NCBI RefSeq assembly: GCF_009696145.1
Contig: NZ_VUMO01000002.1
Coordinates: 207,214 to 271,213, forward strand
Source: Pseudoramibacter porci
GTDB taxonomy: Bacteria; Bacillota; Clostridia; Eubacteriales; Eubacteriaceae
Reading direction: 5' to 3'
DNA length: 64,000 nt
The position numbers were made by a program, and so were the translations under genes. The notes beneath the pieces were generated by a model. The model saw only the letters and a program-made list of their open reading frames with translations. It ran no database searches and was not told the DNA's origin. Every line of letters starts with the position of its first letter. Position 1 is the stretch's first letter. This document shows, piece after piece, positions 15,617 to 24,967 of the stretch.

Positions 15617-17038
15617 ATGTTCCGTCGTGTACTCATTGCCAACCGCGGCGAAATCGCGGTCCGTGTGATTCGCGCCTGCACCGAAATGGGCATCGAATCT
15701 GTGGCCATTTATTCAACCGCCGACAAGGATTCCCTTCACGTCCAGTTGGCCACCCGCTCTGTCTGTATCGGGCCGCCGCCGGCCAAAGACAGCTACCTCA
15801 ACGAAAACGCCATTCTCCAGGTGGCCAAGTCGACGCGATGCGAAGCCATCCACCCGGGATACGGCTTCCTGTCCGAAAACGCCGATTTTGCCGACCGCTG
15901 TGCCGAAGAAGGTCTCGTCTTTATCGGGCCTTCGGGCGATGCCATTCGGAAAATGGGCGACAAGGCCGCAGCCCGCGAGCTGATGCAAAAAAATGGCGTC
16001 CCCGTCGTGCCGGGCAGCGAAGGCAGCGTCACCCTCGAGGAAGGGCAGAAAATTGCCGACGCCATCGGCTATCCGGTTTTAATTAAAGCGGCAGCCGGCG
16101 GCGGCGGGCGCGGCATGCGCAACGTCGAACGGCCTGAAGATTTTGCCTCCAAATTTACCGAGGCGCAGTCCGAAACCGTCGCCAATTTTGGCGACGATCA
16201 CATGTACGTTGAAAAGCTGATTCAAAATCCCCACCACATCGAATTTCAGGTCATGGCCGATACAAAGGGGCACGTCGTCCACTTTGGTGAACGGGAATGC
16301 TCCATTCAGCGCAAGCACCAAAAGCTCATTGAAGAAAGCCCGTCCCATCTGCTGACGCCCAAAGTGCGCGAAGCCATGGGAGCTGCCGCAGTCAGAGCTG
16401 CCAAGGCGGCGCATTACGCCGGGGCCGGCACCATCGAGTTCGTCATGGACGACGACTTAAATTACTACTTTATCGAAATGAATACCCGAATCCAGGTGGA
16501 ACACCCGATCACAGAGCAGGTCTGCGGTGTCGATCTCGTCCGTGAACAGATCCGCGTCGCCTCCGGGCTGCCGCTGTCCTACGAGCAAAAGGACATTCAT
16601 CAGAAGGGCTGGGCCATTGAATGCCGGATCAATGCGGAAGATCCCATGAACGGCTTCCGCCCCTCTCCGGGGAAAACCAATTTTGTACATTTTCCAGGAG
16701 GACCGGGCTGCCGCATCGACTCGCTGCTTTACGACGGCTACACGATGAATCCCTTTTACGACAGCCTCGTCGTGAAAATCATCGCCTCTGGCAATTCTCG
16801 GCTCGAGGCCATCCAGCGGATGCGCCGCATGCTCGAGGAATTGGTCATCGACGGCTACCCGACGACCGCCGAACTCTGCTACCTGATCATGCATCACCCC
16901 GCTTTTGTCCACGGGAATTACAACACTGGCTTTATTGAAAGCGAATACGACACCTTACTCAAATGGAACCGGGTCGGCGCCGGATTGGACCCCATTGACA
17001 TCGGCGACGCCAAATTATCTGAAGGAGACCGCTCATGA
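15617..17038 (+). CDS. accC: Acetyl-CoA carboxylase biotin carboxylase subunit
   Basis: 473 aa, slightly longer than the typical 445-455. ATP-dependent carboxylation of biotin on AccB. It starts FRRVLIANRGEIAVRVIRAC, has the ATP-grasp glycine-rich loop IKAAAGGGGRGM near residue 157, and FIEMNTRIQVEHPITEQV with the metal/bicarbonate residues. No clear SD precedes it, so translation is probably coupled to accB. It overlaps accD by 4 bp (ATGA). Confidence 0.97.
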   Translation: MFRRVLIANRGEIAVRVIRACTEMGIESVAIYSTADKDSLHVQLATRSVCIGPPPAKDSYLNENAILQVAKSTRCEAIHPGYGFLSENADFADRCAEEGLVFIGPSGDAIRKMGDKAAARELMQKNGVPVVPGSEGSVTLEEGQKIADAIGYPVLIKAAAGGGGRGMRNVERPEDFASKFTEAQSETVANFGDDHMYVEKLIQNPHHIEFQVMADTKGHVVHFGERECSIQRKHQKLIEESPSHLLTPKVREAMGAAAVRAAKAAHYAGAGTIEFVMDDDLNYYFIEMNTRIQVEHPITEQVCGVDLVREQIRVASGLPLSYEQKDIHQKGWAIECRINAEDPMNGFRPSPGKTNFVHFPGGPGCRIDSLLYDGYTMNPFYDSLVVKIIASGNSRLEAIQRMRRMLEELVIDGYPTTAELCYLIMHHPAFVHGNYNTGFIESEYDTLLKWNRVGAGLDPIDIGDAKLSEGDRS

Positions 17039-17907
17039 GCAGCAATCCATTTCAAAAACGCCGTGAAGAAATTTTCAACCTTAAGGCGCTTCGGGAACGG
17101 CGCAGCATCACAACAATGCCTGACGCCATCCCGATTCAGCAGCGCACGACGATTTGTCCCCAATGCGGCCACGCCCTGACACTGGACGAGCTCGAGGCCA
17201 ATCTGCACGTCTGCCGCTGCGGCTATCACTTTCCCATCGGCTCCCACTACCGTCTTCAGCTGACGATGGACCCAGGCACGATCCGGGAAATTGCCAAAGG
17301 GGTCAAGCCCTTTGACTGGCTCCATTTTCCAGGCTATCCGGAAAAACTCAAGGCGCAGCGAAAGAAATCCGGCTCGACCGAAGGCGTCTCTGCCGTGCGC
17401 GGCAAAATCGGCGGCTACCCTGTCGTCGTTGCCGCGATGGACACCCGATTCTTCATGGGCTCCATGGGCTCCGCTGTCGGCGAACGCATCACCCAGGCCA
17501 TCGAACTGGCCGAACACAAAAAATGGCCGCTGATTCTATTCTGCGCCAGCGGCGGCGCGCGAATGCAGGAAGGCATCATCAGTCTGATGCAGATGGCGAA
17601 AACCAGCGCCGCGATGGAACGTCTCTCCCGCAAAGGCATCCTGTCCGTCATCGTGCTGACCCACCCGACCACCGGCGGCGTCACGGCCAGCTTCGCGATG
17701 CTCGGCGATATTACCCTCGCCGAACCTGGCGCGCTGATCGGCTTTGCCGGTCCCCGCGTCATTGAACAGACCATCGGCGAAAAGCTGCCGGAAGGATTCC
17801 AGCGCGCAGAATTTCAACAGGAACACGGCTTTGTCGACCAAATCGTCCCCCGGCGGGACATGCGCAAGACACTGATTCAGATCCTGCGCCTGCACAGCCG
17901 CTCCTAA
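17035..17907 (+). CDS. accD: Acetyl-CoA carboxylase carboxyltransferase beta subunit
   Basis: 290 aa, crotonase-fold carboxyltransferase with an N-terminal zinc ribbon. The carboxyltransferase core shows CASGGARMQEG and LTHPTTGGVTASFAMLGD. The zinc ribbon is ICPQCGHALTLDELEANL then HVCRCGYHF: the second knuckle is C-x-C rather than the usual C-x2-C, one residue short. Whether zinc is still bound is open. It overlaps accC by 4 bp and pairs with AccA encoded next. Confidence 0.95.
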   Translation: MSSNPFQKRREEIFNLKALRERRSITTMPDAIPIQQRTTICPQCGHALTLDELEANLHVCRCGYHFPIGSHYRLQLTMDPGTIREIAKGVKPFDWLHFPGYPEKLKAQRKKSGSTEGVSAVRGKIGGYPVVVAAMDTRFFMGSMGSAVGERITQAIELAEHKKWPLILFCASGGARMQEGIISLMQMAKTSAAMERLSRKGILSVIVLTHPTTGGVTASFAMLGDITLAEPGALIGFAGPRVIEQTIGEKLPEGFQRAEFQQEHGFVDQIVPRRDMRKTLIQILRLHSRS

Positions 17908-17961
17908 GTGGCGCCTGTGATTCACGCACCTGTATCAAATTTATATGAGAGAAAGGAAAAG

Positions 17962-18933
17962 ATGGCGAATCAAGATCATTCAACTCCTTCGATCCGCGAA
18001 CTCGACTCGCAGATTGACCGCATGGACAAACGCATCCAGGATATCGGCGATCCCATTACGCCGGCTGACGTTGTCCAGCTTCAACAGCTCAAGCGCGACC
18101 GCGAAGAGCTTTTACATTTATGCGCCAACCCGACGCCCGTCGACCGCGTCTATTTGGCGCGACACCCCGGCCGCCCCGGTGTCGTCGATTATGTCGGCCA
18201 TTTGTTTACTGATTTTTTTGAACAGCGCGGCGACCGCCTTTACCGGGAAGATCCCAGCATTTACGGCGGCATCGCGATGTTTGACCACCACCCGGTGACC
18301 GTCATCGGCACGCGAAAGGGCAAAACCCTTCAGGAAAACCTCGCCTGTCATTTTGGCATGCCCTGTCCGGAAGGCTACCGCAAAGCCCGGCGGCTAATGC
18401 ATCAGGCTGAAAAATTCAAGCGGCCGATCATCACCTTCGTCGACACTGCCGGTGCTTACCCTGGCAAGGAAGCTGAAGAAAACGGCCAGGGCGAGGCCAT
18501 TGCCCGAAATCTCGCCGAAATGAGCCAGCTGCGCGTGCCCATCATCGCCGTATTCACCGGCGAAGGCGGCAGCGGCGGCGCTTTGGCCCTCGGTGTGGCC
18601 AACCATTTGATCATGCTGGAAAATGCGATTTATTCGATTTTAAGTCCGGAAGGCTTCGCCAGCATCCTCTGGAAGGATCCGAGCCGCAGCGACGAGGCCT
18701 GCTCGGTCATGAAGCTCACCGCTCAGGATCTTTACGACTTAAAGGTCGCTGATGAAATCGTCAAAGAGCCCCTCGGCGGCGCCCACCGCGACCCCGACGC
18801 CGTGTACCACGCGCTGCGCACCGCGATCCGCGATAACTTGAAGACCCTTTCCCGCTTAAGCGGCAACGAATTGGTCAACCGCCGTGTCGCCAAATTCAGG
18901 GCGTACGGCATTGTCGATACGAAAAAATCCTAA
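17962..18933 (+). CDS. accA: Acetyl-CoA carboxylase carboxyltransferase alpha subunit
   Basis: 323 aa. It forms the carboxyltransferase with AccD, moving CO2 from biotin to acetyl-CoA. An N-terminal helical region (SIRELDSQIDRMDKRIQDI) is followed by the crotonase-fold core with FVDTAGAYPGKEAEENGQ, IAVFTGEGGSGGALAL and ILSPEGFASILWKD. The ATG at 17962 has GAGAAAGGAAAAG upstream and is preferred to a frame extension that reaches back to the accD stop without an SD. Confidence 0.95.
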   Translation: MANQDHSTPSIRELDSQIDRMDKRIQDIGDPITPADVVQLQQLKRDREELLHLCANPTPVDRVYLARHPGRPGVVDYVGHLFTDFFEQRGDRLYREDPSIYGGIAMFDHHPVTVIGTRKGKTLQENLACHFGMPCPEGYRKARRLMHQAEKFKRPIITFVDTAGAYPGKEAEENGQGEAIARNLAEMSQLRVPIIAVFTGEGGSGGALALGVANHLIMLENAIYSILSPEGFASILWKDPSRSDEACSVMKLTAQDLYDLKVADEIVKEPLGGAHRDPDAVYHALRTAIRDNLKTLSRLSGNELVNRRVAKFRAYGIVDTKKS

Positions 18934-18961
18934 CCCCATTGAAAGTTGAGGCTTTTAATAT

Positions 18962-19909
18962 ATGAATGGCATCAAAATCATCGGAACGGGATCAGCCGTT
19001 CCGGATCATGTCGTCACCAACGACGACTTAGCACAAATCGTTGATACCAGTGACGCCTGGATCTCCGAGCGCACCGGTATCCGCACCCGGCATTTCATTC
19101 AAGAAGACGAGACCGCATCGGATCTGGCAATCCTTTCGGCAAAGCGCGCCCTCGCCGCGTCCGGTGTCGCGCCGGAACAAATCGGCGCTGTCGTCGTGGC
19201 CACCATCACCGGCGACACTACCTCGCCGAGTACCGCCAACCGCGTCGCGAAGGCGCTGGGCGTCCAGCCGAATACCCCGAGCTTTGACATCTCTGCGGCC
19301 TGCTCCGGCTTTGTTTACGCGCTGAAGGTTGCCCAGGGCATGATCGCTGACGAAACCGACCGCCCGTACGCGGTCGTCGTCGGCGTTGAGGCGCTGAGCC
19401 GCGACTTAGATTTCACCGACCGCACCACCTGCATCCTCTTCGGAGACGGCGCCGGCGCTGCTGTCGTGAAAAGCGAACCGGGTGCGCCCTTCGACGCGGT
19501 GCTCGGCGCGGAAAGCGACCCGGCTATCGGCGTCCCCGGCGATATCAACAAAACCGAATTCATCACCATGGACGGACGGAAGGTTTTCCGCTTCGCCGTC
19601 CGCATCATTCCGAAGGTCATCAAGGACTATCTCGCCAAAACCGGCGAATCCCTTGACGATTACGATCAGGTAATTTTTCACCAGGCCAATTCGCGTATCA
19701 TCGAACACGCCGTGAAAAAGCTCAAAATGCCGCCTTCAAAGGCGTATCAAAATCTCGACCGCTTTGGCAACACCAGCGGCGCTTCCATTCCGCTGGCCTT
19801 AGACGAAATGGTGAAGAAGAACATCATCCAGCCCGGCAGCCGCATTTTGTGCGTCGGTTTCGGCGCCGGCCTGACTTGGGGCGCTGCCGGCATCACCTAC
19901 GCCGGCTGA
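18962..19909 (+). CDS. fabH: 3-oxoacyl-ACP synthase III (KAS III)
   Basis: 315 aa. It starts fatty-acid synthesis by condensing acetyl-CoA (or a branched acyl-CoA) with malonyl-ACP. The Cys-His-Asn triad is visible: DISAACSGFVYAL (Cys near 111), IFHQANSRIIEHAV (His) and FGNTSGASIPLAL (Asn). It follows accA by 28 bp. The SD is weak (TTGAGG), suggesting modest translation or coupling. Confidence 0.96.
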   Translation: MNGIKIIGTGSAVPDHVVTNDDLAQIVDTSDAWISERTGIRTRHFIQEDETASDLAILSAKRALAASGVAPEQIGAVVVATITGDTTSPSTANRVAKALGVQPNTPSFDISAACSGFVYALKVAQGMIADETDRPYAVVVGVEALSRDLDFTDRTTCILFGDGAGAAVVKSEPGAPFDAVLGAESDPAIGVPGDINKTEFITMDGRKVFRFAVRIIPKVIKDYLAKTGESLDDYDQVIFHQANSRIIEHAVKKLKMPPSKAYQNLDRFGNTSGASIPLALDEMVKKNIIQPGSRILCVGFGAGLTWGAAGITYAG

Positions 19910-19940
19910 CCTCACATTCAATTGAATAAAGGAGATCCAC

Positions 19941-20879
19941 ATGAAACTGATTAGTGAATTGCTGCACACCCAATACCCGTTCATCCAAGGCGGTATGGCC
20001 AATATCGCCACTGGCGCTTTCGCCGCCGCCTGCTCCAACGCCGGCGGGCTCGGCCTCATCGCTTCCGGCGGGTGGGACGCTGAAAAGCTCAGAGCCGAAG
20101 TCCGGACCTGCAAATCTCTGACCAACCAGCCCTTTGGGCTGAACCTGATGCTGATGAATCCGGATGCGGACAACATCGCCAAAATGGCCGTTGAAGAAAA
20201 AATTCCGGTGATCACCACCGGCGCCGGCAACCCCGGCAAGTACATGGAAGATTGGAAGGCCGCCGGCATCCTCGTGATTCCGGTCGTCGCTTCGGTCGCG
20301 CTGGCCCGACGGCTCAGCGGCGAAGGCGCGGACGCCGTCGTGGCGGAAGGCTGTGAAAGCGGCGGCCACATCGGCGAGGTGACGACGATGGCCCTTGTGC
20401 CGCAAGTCGTCGATGCGGTCGACGTGCCGGTCATCGCTGCCGGCGGGATTGCCGACGGGCGAGGCGTTGCCGCAGCCCTGGCGCTCGGCGCTGCCGGCTG
20501 TCAAATCGGGACCGTGCTCCTCGCTTCCGAAGAATGCCCGATCCACGACAATTATAAAAAAGCTGTCCTCAAAGCGAAGGACCGCAGCACCGTCGTCACC
20601 GGACGTGCCTCCGGCGCGCCGGTCCGCGTCCTGCGCAACCAAATGACTAAGGCTTATCTCAAAGAAGAACAAGCCGGCGCTGATTTGGCCACCTTGGAAA
20701 AATTCACCCTCGGCAGTCTGCGCAAAGCCGTACTCGACGGCGACGTCAAAAACGGCAGCCTGATGTCCGGTCAGATCGCGGGGCTCGTCGACGAAATCCG
20801 CCCAGTGGCCGAGATTTTCGACAGCCTCTACACCGACGCCCAGTCGGTCATCTCCGGCCTTGAACACATTTTTAATTAA
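19941..20879 (+). CDS. fabK: Enoyl-ACP reductase II (FMN-dependent)
   Basis: 312 aa, TIM-barrel flavoprotein of the FabK/nitronate monooxygenase family. It reduces trans-2-enoyl-ACP in each elongation round and replaces FabI, giving intrinsic triclosan tolerance in organisms relying on it. Visible features: YPFIQGGMANIATGAFAAAC at the N-terminus, AEGCESGGHIGEVTT with the catalytic His, and the FMN phosphate site IAAGGIADGRGVAAALALGA. AAAGGAGATCC precedes the ATG. Context with fabH and fabD supports FabK rather than nitronate monooxygenase. Confidence 0.95.
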   Translation: MKLISELLHTQYPFIQGGMANIATGAFAAACSNAGGLGLIASGGWDAEKLRAEVRTCKSLTNQPFGLNLMLMNPDADNIAKMAVEEKIPVITTGAGNPGKYMEDWKAAGILVIPVVASVALARRLSGEGADAVVAEGCESGGHIGEVTTMALVPQVVDAVDVPVIAAGGIADGRGVAAALALGAAGCQIGTVLLASEECPIHDNYKKAVLKAKDRSTVVTGRASGAPVRVLRNQMTKAYLKEEQAGADLATLEKFTLGSLRKAVLDGDVKNGSLMSGQIAGLVDEIRPVAEIFDSLYTDAQSVISGLEHIFN

Positions 20880-20894
20880 TCAAAGGAGAACCTG

Positions 20895-21821
20895 ATGACA
20901 CTTGCATTTTTATACGCCGGTCAGGGCGCCCAGCACGTCGGCATGGGCCGAGATCTTTACGACCAATACCCAGCTTTCGCCGAAGTTTTTGATCAGGCCG
21001 ATCTGCCCTTCGGTCTCAAAAAACTCTGCTTTGAAGGGCCGGAAGATCAGTTGAATCAAACCCAGTACACCCAGCCGGCCATGGTCGCTTTCGCCATCGG
21101 CGTCACCCGTGTTTTAAAAGAAGCCGGCATTGTACCGGACATGGCCTGCGGGCTTTCCCTCGGGGAATATTCCGCGTTGTATGCCGCCGGGGTCTGGGAC
21201 GCCGCTACCACCCTCGACCTGATCACCTTCCGCGGTCAGGCGATGGCCGAAGCGTCAAAAGGGCTTGACGTCGGCATGGCCGCTGTCCTGGGCTTGGACG
21301 CTGAAAAGCTCGGCGCGATCTGCGGCGAAGCTTCAGCGATCGGCAAGGTCGAAATGGCCAACTTCAACTGCCCGGGGCAGATCGTCATTTCCGGCGATGC
21401 CAAGGGCGTCGAAAAAGCCGCTGCGCTTGCCAAGGACGCCGGTGCCAAACGGGTCATTCCGCTCAAAGTCTCCGGCCCCTTCCACACCAGCTACATGAAG
21501 CCGGCCGGCGACGCCCTCGCCCAAAAATTCAAGACCATTACCTTCAGCGAGCCGCAGTTGCCCGTGCTGTTCAACGCCATCGGCGATGTGAAGCCTGCCG
21601 GCACGACGATTCCGGAACTGCTTGAAAAACAAGTTCAGCAGTCCGTCTATCTCGAACAAAGCATTAAAAAAATGGCTGAGATGGGCGCCGACACCTTTGT
21701 GGAAATCGGACCGGGCAAGGCCCTCTCTGGCTTTGTCCGCAAGACGATCCGCGGCACCAAGCCGATGAAAATCGACACAGCAGAAGACCTGGCCGCCGTC
21801 ATTGAAGCATTATCGAAATAA
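20895..21821 (+). CDS. fabD: Malonyl-CoA:ACP transacylase
   Basis: 308 aa. It transfers malonyl from CoA to ACP. The nucleophile elbow is GLSLGEYSALYAAG (Ser near 93), the starting motif is LAFLYAGQGAQHVGMG, and the catalytic His is in VSGPFHTSYM. AAAGGAGAACC before the ATG, 15 bp after fabK. Confidence 0.96.
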   Translation: MTLAFLYAGQGAQHVGMGRDLYDQYPAFAEVFDQADLPFGLKKLCFEGPEDQLNQTQYTQPAMVAFAIGVTRVLKEAGIVPDMACGLSLGEYSALYAAGVWDAATTLDLITFRGQAMAEASKGLDVGMAAVLGLDAEKLGAICGEASAIGKVEMANFNCPGQIVISGDAKGVEKAAALAKDAGAKRVIPLKVSGPFHTSYMKPAGDALAQKFKTITFSEPQLPVLFNAIGDVKPAGTTIPELLEKQVQQSVYLEQSIKKMAEMGADTFVEIGPGKALSGFVRKTIRGTKPMKIDTAEDLAAVIEALSK

Positions 21822-21830
21822 AGGGGAACC

Positions 21831-22589
21831 ATGAAACAACAAACCAACGCCAATCCTATTGTCCTCGTCACCGGCGGCAGCCGGGGCATCGGCCGCGCGA
21901 CCTGTCTCGCCTTTGCCAAGGCCGGCTACGACGTCGCTGTGAATTACGCCGGCAACGAAGCGGCCGCTCAGGAAACCGCCCAGGCCTGCCACGAACTCAA
22001 CCCTGACGGAAAGACTGCCGTGTACGGCGCAGACGTCGCCGACGCTGACGCCGTCGACGCCATGTTCAAAGCGGTCAAAGCCGATTTCGGCGGTCTCGAC
22101 GTGCTCGTCAACAACGCCGGCATCACCCGGGACAACCTGATCGCGCTGACCAAGCCGGAGGATTTCGACGCTGTCGTGGCCACCGATCTCCGTGGTGTCT
22201 TTCTGTGTATGAAAGCCGCTTCCCGGATCATGATGCGCCAACGCTACGGCCGCATCATCAACGTCAGCTCCGTGGTCGGGCTGCGCGGCAACGCTGGACA
22301 AGTGTCTTATTCTGCTGCCAAAGCCGGCGTCGTCGGCATGACCAAATCCCTCGCCAAAGAGCTGGGCCGCCGCAACATTACGGTAAACGCTGTCGCACCG
22401 GGCTACGTCCAAACTGACATGACCGGCGCCCTCGACGACAAACAGAAAGCCGCCGCTTCACAAAACATTCCGCTTAACCGCTTGGGCACCCCAGAAGACA
22501 TTGCCGGCGTCATCGCCTTCTTGGCCAGCGACGCCGCATCCTACATCACCGGACAAGTGCTGCCTGTCGACGGCGGCATGGCCATTTAA
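21831..22589 (+). CDS. fabG: 3-oxoacyl-ACP reductase
   Basis: 252 aa short-chain dehydrogenase, NADPH-dependent reduction of 3-oxoacyl-ACP. The cofactor motif VTGGSRGIGRATCLAF is at about residues 12-27, followed by NNAGITRDNL, the Ser-Tyr-Lys catalytic set in INVSSVVG and SYSAAKAGVVGMTKSLA, and PGYVQTDMT. It ends with the typical YITGQVLPVDGGMAI tail. AAAGGGGAACC precedes the ATG, 9 bp after fabD. Confidence 0.96.
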   Translation: MKQQTNANPIVLVTGGSRGIGRATCLAFAKAGYDVAVNYAGNEAAAQETAQACHELNPDGKTAVYGADVADADAVDAMFKAVKADFGGLDVLVNNAGITRDNLIALTKPEDFDAVVATDLRGVFLCMKAASRIMMRQRYGRIINVSSVVGLRGNAGQVSYSAAKAGVVGMTKSLAKELGRRNITVNAVAPGYVQTDMTGALDDKQKAAASQNIPLNRLGTPEDIAGVIAFLASDAASYITGQVLPVDGGMAI

Positions 22590-22607
22590 CAAAGGAGAAC
22601 CACCATT

Positions 22608-23855
22608 ATGAACAAAGAAAACCGCGTTGTCATTACCGGCATGGGCACCGTCAACCCTCTCGGCAACAGCGTTGCCGAAAGCTGGGCCGCTGCCAAGGCC
22701 GGCGAAAACGGGATCGCCGAGATCACGCTGTTTGATTCCTCTGAACAGAAAGTCCACCTGGCTGGCGAAGTCAAAAATCTCGACATCAGCACCATCATCA
22801 ACCGCAAAGATGCCCGCCACATGGACCGCTTTACCCAGTTCGCCTTGGTTGCTGCTGACGAGGCGATGAAGCAATCCGGACTTGACCTTTCAAAAGAAGC
22901 CGATCCATACCGCTGCGGCGTCATTATGTCCAGCGGCATCGGCGGCATTGCCACCATTGAAGACAATCAGAACCGCGGCATGAAGCGCGGATTTGACCGC
23001 GTCTCCCCGTTCTTCATCCCCTCAGCGATCCCCAATATGGCCGCCGGGCGCATTGCCATTGCCTACGGCTTCAAGGGCTACTCCACCTGCATCGTCACAG
23101 CCTGTGCGTCTTCCAACAACGCCATCGGCGACGCTTTCCGCCAGATCCGCGACGGCTACTCCGACGTCATGCTCGCCGGCGGTGCGGAAGCCTGCGTCAC
23201 CCCACTGTGCATCGGCGGATTCACTGTCATGCAGGCCCTGTCCACCAATCCGGACCCCGACAAGGCTTCCTGCCCCTTTGACGCGGAACGCTCCGGCTTT
23301 GTCATGGGCGAAGGCGCCGGCGCGCTGATCCTCGAATCCCTCGATCACGCGCAGGCCCGAGGCGCCGACATTCTCGGCGAAGTCGTCGGCTACGGTACCT
23401 CGACTGACGCTTACCACATCACAGCCCCGTCTCCGAACGGCGAAGGCGCCGCTGCCGCCATGACTGCCGCCCTGAACGACGCCGGCATCGCGCCGGAATC
23501 TGTCGGTTACATCAACGCCCACGGCACGTCGACACCGATGAACGATCAAATCGAAACCAAGGCCATTAAGACCGCCTTCGGCGAACACGCGAAACATCTG
23601 GCGGTCAGCTCCACGAAAAGCATGACCGGCCATCTCCTCGGCGGCACCGGCGCGATCGAGGCCATTTTTACGGCCATGGCCCTCCGCGATCAATTCGTTC
23701 CGCCGACCATTCACTACGAAACCCCCGATCCGGACTGTGACCTCGACATCGTTCCAAACGCAGGGCGTGACGCCGCACTGAACTACGCGCTGTCCAACGG
23801 GCTGGGCTTCGGCGGCCACAACGCCGTCGTCATCATGAAACGCTGGGAGGCTTAA
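22608..23855 (+). CDS. fabF: 3-oxoacyl-ACP synthase II (KAS II)
   Basis: 415 aa, condenses acyl-ACP with malonyl-ACP during elongation. The Cys-His-His triad is clear: [14 protein letters not shown] (Cys near 165), [11 protein letters not shown] and [16 protein letters not shown]. The tail [15 protein letters not shown] is the conserved gatekeeping loop. AAAGGAGAACCACC lies upstream. The gene is followed immediately by fabZ. Confidence 0.96.
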   Translation: MNKENRVVITGMGTVNPLGNSVAESWAAAKAGENGIAEITLFDSSEQKVHLAGEVKNLDISTIINRKDARHMDRFTQFALVAADEAMKQSGLDLSKEADPYRCGVIMSSGIGGIATIEDNQNRGMKRGFDRVSPFFIPSAIPNMAAGRIAIAYGFKGYSTCIVTACASSNNAIGDAFRQIRDGYSDVMLAGGAEACVTPLCIGGFTVMQALSTNPDPDKASCPFDAERSGFVMGEGAGALILESLDHAQARGADILGEVVGYGTSTDAYHITAPSPNGEGAAAAMTAALNDAGIAPESVGYINAHGTSTPMNDQIETKAIKTAFGEHAKHLAVSSTKSMTGHLLGGTGAIEAIFTAMALRDQFVPPTIHYETPDPDCDLDIVPNAGRDAALNYALSNGLGFGGHNAVVIMKRWEA

Positions 23856-23856
23856 A

Positions 23857-24324
23857 ATGAGCGACACGATCCGCGAACCTCAAGAATTGTCTGCAGCGCA
23901 GATTCAGGCTATCCTGCCCCATCGCTACCCCTTCCTGCTCGTCGACCGCATCCTCGATTACATTCCCGGCGAAATGGCTATCGGACGCAAATGCGTCTCC
24001 AACAATGAAATGCAGTTTCTCGGCCATTTTCCGGGTTATCCGGTAATGCCGGGCGTGCTCTTGATCGAAGCCATGGCCCAGGTCGGCGCCGTCGCCATGC
24101 TTTCTCTTCCCGAAAACAAGGGCAAGCTCGCTTTCTTCGGCGGCATCAAGAATGCCCGGTTTAAGCGCCAGGTCGTCCCCGGCGATGTGGTCGAAATCAC
24201 GACGGAAATCACCAATACCCGCGGTCCCCTCGGCACTGGTAAAGGCGTCGCCAAGGTCGACGGCAAAATCGTCGCCCGGGCTGAAATCACTTTCGCGCTG
24301 TCGGATCCTGACACCGAAGCATAA
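23857..24324 (+). CDS. fabZ: 3-hydroxyacyl-ACP dehydratase
   Basis: 155 aa hot-dog-fold dehydratase, removing water from 3-hydroxyacyl-ACP. The active-site His is in [12 protein letters not shown] and the Glu in [20 protein letters not shown]. It starts one base after fabF, with the SD GGGAGG inside the fabF 3' end. About 10 residues of N-terminal extension relative to the shortest homologues. Confidence 0.96.
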   Translation: MSDTIREPQELSAAQIQAILPHRYPFLLVDRILDYIPGEMAIGRKCVSNNEMQFLGHFPGYPVMPGVLLIEAMAQVGAVAMLSLPENKGKLAFFGGIKNARFKRQVVPGDVVEITTEITNTRGPLGTGKGVAKVDGKIVARAEITFALSDPDTEA

Positions 24325-24336
24325 ATGGAGGCGGCA

Positions 24337-24774
24337 ATGTTTACTGAACCTTTAGCCGAGATTTACAGAAAACTGCGCCTCTACTTTTACCGCGAAGTGG
24401 CCCTTCAAAGCAGCCAGAATACGCTGACCTTTTCTGAATCCTTCTGTCTCGAAGCGATCTACTCGCTGGGTGAACCAACGATCAACACCTTCGCCCAGTT
24501 CATGAATATCTCATCACCCAACGCGACATACAAGGTCAATTCTCTGGTGCAGAAAGGGTATTTGAAGAAAGTCCGTTCCGCCGAAGACCGCCGGGAATAT
24601 CACTTGGTGGTAACGGATAAATTCTCGACTTTTCATGAAATCAATACCCGAGGCTACGAGAAAACCATGGAGCGCATTTGCCATACGTTCACCGAAGAGG
24701 AACTTGCAACACTCGACCAATTCATGAACCGCATCAACGACGAGCTGGTCGAATCACCACCTTTAACCTCTTAA
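24337..24774 (+). CDS. MarR-family regulator, probable FabT-like repressor
   Basis: 145 aa winged-helix MarR protein (FTEPLAEIYRKLRL; HTH about 45-90: INTFAQFMNISSPNATYKVN; wing KKVRSAEDRREYHL). The ATG at 24337 has TGGAGG 5 nt upstream; an ATG at 24325, directly after the fabZ stop, has no SD. FabT regulators repress fab operons with long acyl-ACP as co-repressor and usually sit at the 5' end; here the gene is the last of the operon, followed by a terminator. Function as the operon's repressor is inferred from context and a degenerate box at the operon promoter. Confidence 0.8.
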   Translation: MFTEPLAEIYRKLRLYFYREVALQSSQNTLTFSESFCLEAIYSLGEPTINTFAQFMNISSPNATYKVNSLVQKGYLKKVRSAEDRREYHLVVTDKFSTFHEINTRGYEKTMERICHTFTEEELATLDQFMNRINDELVESPPLTS

Positions 24775-24780
24775 ATTCGC

Positions 24781-24823
24781 CAACCGCTTTTACCCGGGCG
24801 CAACCGCTGTAAAAGCGGTTTTT
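24781..24823 (+). terminator. Terminator of the fatty-acid operon
   Basis: AACCGCTTTTAC/GTAAAAGCGGTT 12-bp stem followed by TTTTT, just after the marR stop. Confidence 0.9.
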
Positions 24824-24872
24824 CTGCGCCATTTCACTCTTTATCTTTTCTTTCATATTTTGAATATTAAAG

Positions 24873-24901
24873 TTGACGATGGCGAAGCTTACGGATATAA
24901 T
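24873..24901 (+). promoter_or_regulatory. Promoter of the hypothetical gene at 24968
   Basis: TTGACG (24873-24878), 17-bp spacer, TATAAT (24896-24901). Confidence 0.8.
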
Positions 24902-24967
24902 AAGGGCATTTAAAAAGCATATACATATAATCAAAATAGAATTGCGTAAATAAGAAAGGAACCCGAA

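Noticed and set aside
19893..20867. Minus-strand open frame of 324 codons across fabK
   Set aside because: Antisense shadow caused by GC-rich codon use; fabK is unmistakable on the plus strand.
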